A stretch of DNA of 64,000 nucleotides from Pseudomonas ovata (lineage in GTDB: Bacteria > Pseudomonadota > Gammaproteobacteria > Pseudomonadales > Pseudomonadaceae): assembly GCF_003131185.1 (NCBI RefSeq), contig NZ_QFFU01000002.1, forward strand, positions 186,001 through 250,000, given 5' to 3'. The notes under the pieces were generated by a model. That model had not been told where the DNA came from. It ran no database searches and worked only from the letters and a program-made list of their open reading frames with translations. Of this stretch, positions 59,073 to 64,000 are shown one piece after another; the stretch's first letter is position 1; every line of letters begins with the position of its first letter. Both the position numbers and the translations under genes were made by a program.

Positions 59073-59294
59073 TCAGCCCTTGCTGTGATTGGGTGAGCTG
59101 GGCGGTCTGGCGATACCACGGGGGCCGGCGATGCCCCAGATCGCCAGACCCACCAGCGGCATGGCAACTATCAGGACAGTCCAGCCGATTTTCGTGCCCG
59201 ACGATTTGGTGCTGCGCCAGACGCTGACCACAGCCCAGATGTCCAGCAACAGGATGATGATCGTCAAGGCGATTGAGAACAGTGACGTTTCCAT
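59073..59294 (-). CDS. PLDc_N (phospholipase D nuclease N-terminal) membrane protein
   Basis: This 73-residue protein has two hydrophobic segments: SIALTIIILLLDIWAVVSVW, then GWTVLIVAMPLVGLAIWGIA. Between them lies RSTKSSGTKIGW, the pattern of PLDc_N (cardiolipin synthase N-terminal-like) small membrane proteins. There is no HKD catalytic domain. The ATG at 59294 has GAGGAGCTGCCTC upstream on the minus strand, a good ribosome site. It stands 24 bases downstream of the alcohol dehydrogenase stop on the same strand, so it may be read through. The function is unknown. Confidence 0.8.
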   Translation of the reverse strand: METSLFSIALTIIILLLDIWAVVSVWRSTKSSGTKIGWTVLIVAMPLVGLAIWGIAGPRGIARPPSSPNHSKG

Positions 59295-59318
59295 GAGGCA
59301 GCTCCTCGTGTAGCGCGT

Positions 59319-60542
59319 TTAAACGACCGGTACGACGCCTACCGACTCGACGATGGGGGCCTCGATATGGCTTTTGCCCGGCGTCAGAATGACCTTGCGG
59401 CAGTCTTCCTGGCGCTTGTCGAAAATCTTGTAGCCTTCGGCCGCCTGCTCCAGCGACAGACGATGGGTAATGATGGCTTCCGGCGCCAGCCGGCCGGTCT
59501 CGATATGCCCCAGCAGCTCGGGCAGGTAGCGCTGCACATGGGTCTGGCCCATGCGAAAGGTCAGGCCCTTGTCGAACGCATCGCCAAACAGAAAGCCATG
59601 AATGAACCCGGAGTAGACCCCCGGCACACTGACCACGCCGCCGCGCCTGACCGCCGCAATGCACTGGCGCAGGGCCTTGCCGCTACTGCCTTCGAGCTTG
59701 AGCGTGGCCAGGATGGTTTCGGTGGTACTGCCCTTGGCCTCGAACCCCACCGCGTCAACCACACCATCGACCCCGCGCATGCCTGGCGTCTGCTGGATGA
59801 TGGTGTCGGCCGGGTCATCGTCCTCATCGAAGTTGATCGGAATCACGCCGTAGGTTTTCTGTGCATAGGCCAGGCGGTAGGCATGGTGGTCGACCATGAA
59901 AATGCGCTCGGCGCCCAGCATGCGTGCCACGGCGGCACATAACAGCCCCACCGGTCCGGCGCCGTAGATGGCCAGGCTGGAGCCATTACCGATTTCGGCG
60001 TTGGTGACCGCCTGATAGGCGGTGGGCAGGATGTCGGACAGAAACAGCACCTTCTCGTCTGCCAGCGTGCCCGGCACCTTGAAAGGACCGGTATTGGCCT
60101 TCGGCACCCGCACGTATTCGGCCTGGCCACCGGGCACGCCGCCGTACAGGTGGCTGTAGCCAAACAGTGCTGCACCGGCCGGAATGGCCTTTTTATTGAG
60201 GATTGCGCCGCGCCCGGTGTTGGTGGTTTCGCAGGCGGCAAACAGATCGTGCTGGCAGAAGAAACAGCTGCCGCAGGCAATCACGAAGGGAATCACCACC
60301 CGATCACCGGGACGGACCGCTGTCACGGCGGTGCCGGCTTCCTCGACCACGCCCATGAACTCATGGCCGAATATATCGCCGTGCTCGACCGCTGGAATCT
60401 TGCCTCGATAAAGGTGCAGGTCCGAGCCGCAGATGGCAGTGGCCGTGACCCGCAAAATGATGTCGTCCGGTTGTTGCAGGACCGGATCCGCAACGGTGTC
60501 GACCTTGACGTTGTGGGCGCCGTGATAGGTAAGTGCTCTCAT
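59319..60542 (-). CDS. Zinc-dependent alcohol dehydrogenase (glutathione-independent formaldehyde-dehydrogenase-like)
   Basis: This 407-residue medium-chain dehydrogenase has catalytic zinc ligands in [12 protein letters not shown] and [12 protein letters not shown], and a structural zinc lobe [15 protein letters not shown] with the C-x2-C-x2-C-x7-C spacing. The NAD-binding loop is [14 protein letters not shown]. Length and the insert around [11 protein letters not shown] fit the branch containing glutathione-independent formaldehyde dehydrogenase (FdhA) and its relatives. Formaldehyde is a product of sulfone breakdown elsewhere in the window, but no direct link is shown. The ATG is at 60542. 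Confidence 0.85.
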   Translation of the reverse strand: MRALTYHGAHNVKVDTVADPVLQQPDDIILRVTATAICGSDLHLYRGKIPAVEHGDIFGHEFMGVVEEAGTAVTAVRPGDRVVIPFVIACGSCFFCQHDLFAACETTNTGRGAILNKKAIPAGAALFGYSHLYGGVPGGQAEYVRVPKANTGPFKVPGTLADEKVLFLSDILPTAYQAVTNAEIGNGSSLAIYGAGPVGLLCAAVARMLGAERIFMVDHHAYRLAYAQKTYGVIPINFDEDDDPADTIIQQTPGMRGVDGVVDAVGFEAKGSTTETILATLKLEGSSGKALRQCIAAVRRGGVVSVPGVYSGFIHGFLFGDAFDKGLTFRMGQTHVQRYLPELLGHIETGRLAPEAIITHRLSLEQAAEGYKIFDKRQEDCRKVILTPGKSHIEAPIVESVGVVPVV

Positions 60543-60611
60543 ATCGCTATCAGCCTGATCGTGGGGGATGATAGTTAAATGAGGCAGCGTCGAAGGGCTA
60601 AGTTCCGAGTA

Positions 60612-60629
60612 ATGTTCCAGACGGAACAT
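60612..60629. promoter_or_regulatory. Perfect palindrome in the ADH/pncC divergent region
   Basis: ATGTTCC (60612-60618), AGAC, GGAACAT (60623-60629) is an 18-bp perfect dyad about 70 bp upstream of the dehydrogenase start and 145 bp upstream of the CinA-family gene. It looks like a repressor or activator operator; the regulator is not identified. Confidence 0.6.
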
Positions 60630-60773
60630 GCTCATGACAGATTTAAACCGTTCGTCTTGTAATGGGGCGCTGCAACGGATCAAGTGGCTATGACGGCGCG
60701 TCAAACGTGAGCCGGCTGCACGTATAAAAACCGAGTGCAGCCAGAAATAAACGTATTGAATGCGGAGTGCGCA

Positions 60774-61271
60774 ATGAACCCTGCCGAAGTTGTCGACTAC
60801 CTCAAGGCCCATTCCCTTTACCTCACCACCGCGGAATCCTGCACGGCCGGAAGAATCGTTTCGTTGCTGGCTGAAGTGCCGCACTGTGGCGAAGTCATGG
60901 AAAGCGGTTATGTGGTGTATTCGCCCGAGGCCAAACACCGGCTGTTGGGCGTCAGCCTCAAGACCATGGAGTTTTTTAACCTCACCAGCAATGAAGTGGC
61001 CCGGGAAATGGCCATAGGCGCACTGCGTGACAGCCCGGCCAATGTGGTGATTGCCACCACAGGGCTATGCGGCAGCGAAGACGTCGACGGCATTCCGGCC
61101 GGCACCGTGTGTTTTGCCTGGGGATTTGTCGAGGGCAAGCGCCTCAGCGTCTTTACCCGGCGCGAGCGGTTCTTCGGTGACCGGTCGAACCTGCAGAAGG
61201 AGGCGGCGCTCTATGCCCTGGACCGCCTGGCCGGCTTTCACCAGCGAATGCTGGCGGGCGAGTCAGGATAA
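60774..61271 (+). CDS. CinA-family nicotinamide-nucleotide amidase (PncC-like)
   Basis: This 165-residue stand-alone CinA C-terminal domain contains [59 protein letters not shown] and [10 protein letters not shown], as in PncC, which deamidates nicotinamide mononucleotide for NAD recycling. The canonical pncC is usually next to mutS-recA in Pseudomonas, so this is probably a paralogue. The ATG at 60774 follows GCGGAGTGCGCA. It is divergent from the alcohol dehydrogenase gene. Confidence 0.87.
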   Translation: MNPAEVVDYLKAHSLYLTTAESCTAGRIVSLLAEVPHCGEVMESGYVVYSPEAKHRLLGVSLKTMEFFNLTSNEVAREMAIGALRDSPANVVIATTGLCGSEDVDGIPAGTVCFAWGFVEGKRLSVFTRRERFFGDRSNLQKEAALYALDRLAGFHQRMLAGESG

Positions 61272-61289
61272 GCCGGCCAGACGCCGACT

Positions 61290-61898
61290 TTATCGGGCGC
61301 GGCTGAGCATCGACACGATCACCTCATACAGTTCGGCCTTGGCCTGTGATGGCGACACCTCAGCGGATGCCGCGGCGTCCGACAGCGCTTCGGCGGCGCC
61401 GAGCATGGCGCGCAAATGCGCGGTCGACAACTGCCTGTTGCCGATAAAGGGCGCCAGCACAGCCCGGCATTTATCCATAAACGCTGCCTCATACGCCTGC
61501 TTGACCCGCGCCAGTTCCGGCGAGCTGCTGAGCGCGGCAAGTACGCCCGCGATTTCACGGCCTTGCTGCAGTACGCAGTCCACATAGGCATTGGCAATCA
61601 CCCACGCCTTGGCCTCGGCGCTCGCTTCGCTGTGTTGCAAGGCTGCATCGAACAGCGCTGTCTGACGCTCGTCGAAATCCTGATACAGCGTGCACAGCAA
61701 CGCCGGGCGATCCGGAAAGTGATCGTAGACCACCGGCTTGGTGACACCGGCCTGTTCGGCCAGATGACCCAGCGTCAACGCTTCGGTGCCTTGTTCACGA
61801 ACGATTTTCCAGGCCACGCCCAGCAACTGGGCCAGGCGATTTTCCCGCGACAGGCGTTGGCGCGGCTGGGAACGGGCAGGTGAGGGCGGGCTTGACAT
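61290..61898 (-). CDS. TetR family transcriptional regulator
   Basis: This 202-residue repressor has an N-terminal helix-turn-helix (about 20-65; LTLGHLAEQAGVTKPVVYDH) and an all-helical ligand domain. It is divergent from an NAD(P)H oxidoreductase gene with a 99-bp spacer that holds two direct repeats of TACCAAAAGTA, so it most likely represses that gene and itself. Its 3' end is convergent with the CinA-family gene, 18 bases away. The ligand is unknown; quinones or electrophiles are reasonable from the neighbour. Confidence 0.9.
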   Translation of the reverse strand: MSSPPSPARSQPRQRLSRENRLAQLLGVAWKIVREQGTEALTLGHLAEQAGVTKPVVYDHFPDRPALLCTLYQDFDERQTALFDAALQHSEASAEAKAWVIANAYVDCVLQQGREIAGVLAALSSSPELARVKQAYEAAFMDKCRAVLAPFIGNRQLSTAHLRAMLGAAEALSDAAASAEVSPSQAKAELYEVIVSMLSRAR

Positions 61899-61905
61899 CG
61901 CTATA

Positions 61906-61940
61906 TACCAAAAGTAAGTTATCGAAACCTACCAAAAGTA
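61906..61940. promoter_or_regulatory. Candidate TetR operator: direct repeat of TACCAAAAGTA
   Basis: Two identical 11-bp copies, 61906-61916 and 61930-61940, are separated by 13 bp. Each begins TAC and ends GTA, a small dyad. The 24-bp period is a little over two helical turns. They lie 7-42 bp from the tetR start and 57-92 bp from the oxidoreductase start. Confidence 0.7.
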
Positions 61941-61997
61941 TATTGCGTCAGGCGCCGTCTCGCAATCGACTGATCATCCGCCCACAAGGAACCGCCC

Positions 61998-62636
61998 ATG
62001 CACACGCTTATCGTTATTGCCCATCACGATGCCTGCTCCCTGACTCATAGCCTGGCCAGGCAAGTGGCCCAGGGCATTACCGACGCTGATCCGTCGCACA
62101 GCCATGAAATCCTCGACCTGGCCGCCAGCGGCTTCGACCCGCGATTTTCGGTGGCCGATGGTGCGGTTCATCGCCACAAAAGCCCGCCGCCTGCCGATGT
62201 CCTGGCCGAACAGGCGCGGATCGAGCGTGCCGATGCACTGGTGCTGGTCTATCCGGTGTATTGGTGGTCGATGCCGGCGTTGCTCAAGGGCTGGATCGAC
62301 CGGGTGTTCTGCAATGGCTGGGCGTTCGATTTCAGCCCGGATGCCACACTGGTCAAGAAACTGGGCCACCTGCAGGTCCATCTGCTTGGCGTGGCCGGAG
62401 CCGACGCTGGTACATACGAACGGCATGGATACGGTACGGCAATGAAAACCCAGATCGATCACGGCATTTTCGATTACTGCGGCGCACCGGTCATAAGCTC
62501 CACGCGGGTGTTCGAATCGGAAACGCAGCCGGCAGCAGCCTCTCTCCAGGCGGCACACCAACTGGGTAGACGCTTGTTCCGAGATGCCGATAAGCCATCT
62601 GTCGTCAAACGCGACACAGCCGTTGAACAAGGCTGA
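61998..62636 (+). CDS. NAD(P)H:quinone oxidoreductase family flavoprotein (MdaB/KefF-like)
   Basis: This 212-residue flavodoxin-like protein starts HTLIVIAHHDACSLTHSLAR and contains LVLVYPVYWWSMPALLKGWI, DRVFCNGWAF and a GTYERHGYGTAM segment, the pattern of the NQO1/MdaB/KefF family that reduces quinones with two electrons using bound FAD or FMN. It is divergent from a TetR gene and probably induced by an electrophile or quinone through the direct-repeat operator. The ATG at 61998 has AAGGAACCGCCC in front of it. Confidence 0.88.
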   Translation: MHTLIVIAHHDACSLTHSLARQVAQGITDADPSHSHEILDLAASGFDPRFSVADGAVHRHKSPPPADVLAEQARIERADALVLVYPVYWWSMPALLKGWIDRVFCNGWAFDFSPDATLVKKLGHLQVHLLGVAGADAGTYERHGYGTAMKTQIDHGIFDYCGAPVISSTRVFESETQPAAASLQAAHQLGRRLFRDADKPSVVKRDTAVEQG

Positions 62637-62711
62637 ATCGCAAGCAGTCCTTTGCTGTGCATGCAAGGTTTTCCATTGGCCTTTCAGGGCCTTCCAGCAA
62701 GGGGCGTTTCG

Positions 62712-64000
62712 ATGCAGCTTATCCATTCCACTGCCCGGTTCCGGCCTTATCTCTCGGCGTCGGGAGGGTGGGGCTCGGCCCGTTCGGTCATGAACATTCT
62801 CTGGCGCGAGCAGGCATGGCGTCATGCCCCGGTCACTTTGTTCCGGTTGAATAAACCCAAGGGCGTCGCCTGTGTAAGTTGCGCCTGGGCCAAGCCGGCC
62901 CATCCGCTGGCACTGGAGTTCTGTGAAAACGGCGCCAAGGCCACGGCCTGGGAGCTGACCGCGCTCAGAACCGCCCCGGATTTCTTTGCCCGCCACACCC
63001 TGACCGAACTGCGCGGCTGGAGCGATCACGCTCTGGAGCAACACGGGCGGTTGACCCATCCGTTGCGCTACGACGCCAGGGATGATCGTTACCGGCCCAC
63101 CAGTTGGGCCCAGGCCTACAAGGAAATCGGTGCCGAACTGCGCCGGCTGGCGCCCGATGAGGTGGTGTTCTATGCCTCCGGGCGGGCGTCGCTGGAAGCG
63201 TCGTTCATGTATCAACTATTGGCCCGGGCCTACGGCACCAATAACCTGCCCGACAGCTCGAACATGTGCCACGAAAGCACCTCGGTCGGCTTGCAGGAAA
63301 GCATTGGCGTGCCGGTAGGCACGGTCACGCTGGATGACTTCGAACACACCGACTGCATTTTCTTTTTCGGCCAGAACGTCGGCAGCAACAGCCCGCGCAT
63401 GCTGCACCCGCTGCAAGCGGCGCGTAAGCGCCAGGTGCCGGTGATCACCTTCAACCCGTTGCGCGAGCGGGGCCTGGAGCGCTTCGTCAACCCGCAATCG
63501 CCGGTCGAGATGCTGGGGCCGGCGTCGACTGTGATCAGCACGCAATACCATCAGGTGGCGATTGGCGGCGACATTGCGGCCATCACCGGCATGGCCAAGG
63601 CGCTGCTGGACATGGACCGCCAGGCCCAGGCCGAACAGCGCCAGCCGGTGCTGGACCATGATTTCATCGCGCAACACACCGAAGGCTTCGAGGCGTTCAT
63701 TGCCCAGGTCGAGCGCCAGCCCTGGGCTGTGCTGGAAAGCCGTTCGGGCCTGAGTCGCGGTGCGATGGAGGCCGCCGCCACCGTGTATGCGCGCAGCGAA
63801 CGGGTCATGCTGGTCTACGGCATGGGCATGACCCAGCACCGTCATGGCGTCGAAAACGTACAGATGTTGGTCAACTTCCTGTTGCTGCGCGGCAATATCG
63901 GCAAGCCGGGTGCGGGCATCTGCCCGGTGCGCGGGCATTCCAATGTGCAGGGCCAGCGCACGGTGGGCATTACCGAAGACCCGGCCAAGGTGCCCAAGGA
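62712..64000 (+). CDS. FdhF/YdeP-like molybdopterin oxidoreductase alpha subunit (3' end outside window)
   Basis: At least 429 residues of an FdhF-related molybdoenzyme of the YdeP type are present. The start SGGWGSARSVMNILWREQ is the family hallmark. ACVSCAWAKP replaces the usual four-cysteine Fe-S motif, and NMCHESTSVGLQESIG carries the cysteine expected to bind molybdenum. Cofactor-binding stretches FFFGQNVGSNSPRML and RGNIGKPGAGICPVRGHSN follow. YdeP homologues are linked to acid resistance, but their reaction is unknown. The ATG at 62712 follows AAGGGGCGTTTCG. The frame runs off the end of the window without a break. Confidence 0.9.
   Translation, partial: MQLIHSTARFRPYLSASGGWGSARSVMNILWREQAWRHAPVTLFRLNKPKGVACVSCAWAKPAHPLALEFCENGAKATAWELTALRTAPDFFARHTLTELRGWSDHALEQHGRLTHPLRYDARDDRYRPTSWAQAYKEIGAELRRLAPDEVVFYASGRASLEASFMYQLLARAYGTNNLPDSSNMCHESTSVGLQESIGVPVGTVTLDDFEHTDCIFFFGQNVGSNSPRMLHPLQAARKRQVPVITFNPLRERGLERFVNPQSPVEMLGPASTVISTQYHQVAIGGDIAAITGMAKALLDMDRQAQAEQRQPVLDHDFIAQHTEGFEAFIAQVERQPWAVLESRSGLSRGAMEAAATVYARSERVMLVYGMGMTQHRHGVENVQMLVNFLLLRGNIGKPGAGICPVRGHSNVQGQRTVGITEDPAKVPK

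Noticed and set aside
1..64000. Insertion sequences, prophage genes, tRNA or rRNA
   Set aside because: No transposase, integrase, phage structural gene or clover-leaf sequence was recognised anywhere in the window.

Overview
The window is high-GC, densely packed bacterial chromosome that reads as Pseudomonas, most likely the fluorescens/putida lineage. The reasons are the gene families (SfnR/SfnG sulfone metabolism, NahR/NahG-type salicylate genes, a DUF4280 PAAR-like protein beside vgrG), the frequent GTG/TTG starts with AGGA-type ribosome sites, and several families of extragenic palindromic repeats (REP/REPIN) typical of that genus. No rRNA, tRNA, CRISPR array, prophage or insertion sequence was recognised. 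Assignments rest on reading the sequence and on remembered family motifs; no database search was run.

Layout. (1) 1-10000: the end of a type VI secretion cluster (tssF partial, tssG, tssH/clpV), then two cargo-like genes (a putative zinc deaminase and a putative GH-motif nuclease), vgrG, a MORN/YwqK-type gene and a convergent DUF4280 PAAR-like gene. (2) 10084-11778: a VOC protein and an MFS efflux protein. (3) 12015-17428, minus strand: a six-gene stressosome-type operon (RsbR-, RsbS-, RsbT- and RsbX-like proteins, then a histidine kinase and a hybrid kinase). (4) 17773-27379: housekeeping and miscellaneous genes, including an amidase, a fused nuclease-helicase, pgm and small membrane or exported proteins.

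(5) 27787-36055: an L-rhamnonate pathway (transporter, dehydratase, aldolase, lactaldehyde dehydrogenase) with a divergent LysR regulator, followed by lldD. Together these can take rhamnonate to two pyruvates. The rhm intergenic region and the lldD upstream region carry the same LysR-type operator. (6) 36172-40029: NahR-like regulator, NahG-like salicylate hydroxylase and an aromatic-acid transporter, with a NahR-type box. (7) 40202-52000: an organosulfur (dimethyl sulfone type) region. It holds a flavin monooxygenase, an FMN reductase and SfnG, then a complete Liv-type ABC importer preceded by a degenerate acyl-CoA-ligase-like protein, and finally a MsuC/SfnC-like monooxygenase with the sigma-54 activator SfnR. 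Three sigma-54 promoters and shared CTGTT-N8-AACAG upstream sites tie it together.

(8) 52338-64000: a COG4315 protein, a phosphatase, an AEC transporter, an AraC-controlled amine-oxidation cluster (cyclodeaminase-like, RidA, DAO-type FAD enzyme), a zinc alcohol dehydrogenase, a CinA/PncC-type amidase, a TetR/quinone-reductase pair and the start of an FdhF/YdeP-like molybdoenzyme.

Five long REPIN-like palindromes with internally repeated cores, three shorter hairpins and a second repeat family punctuate the intergenic spaces. Some of them supply the stop codon of the adjacent gene.
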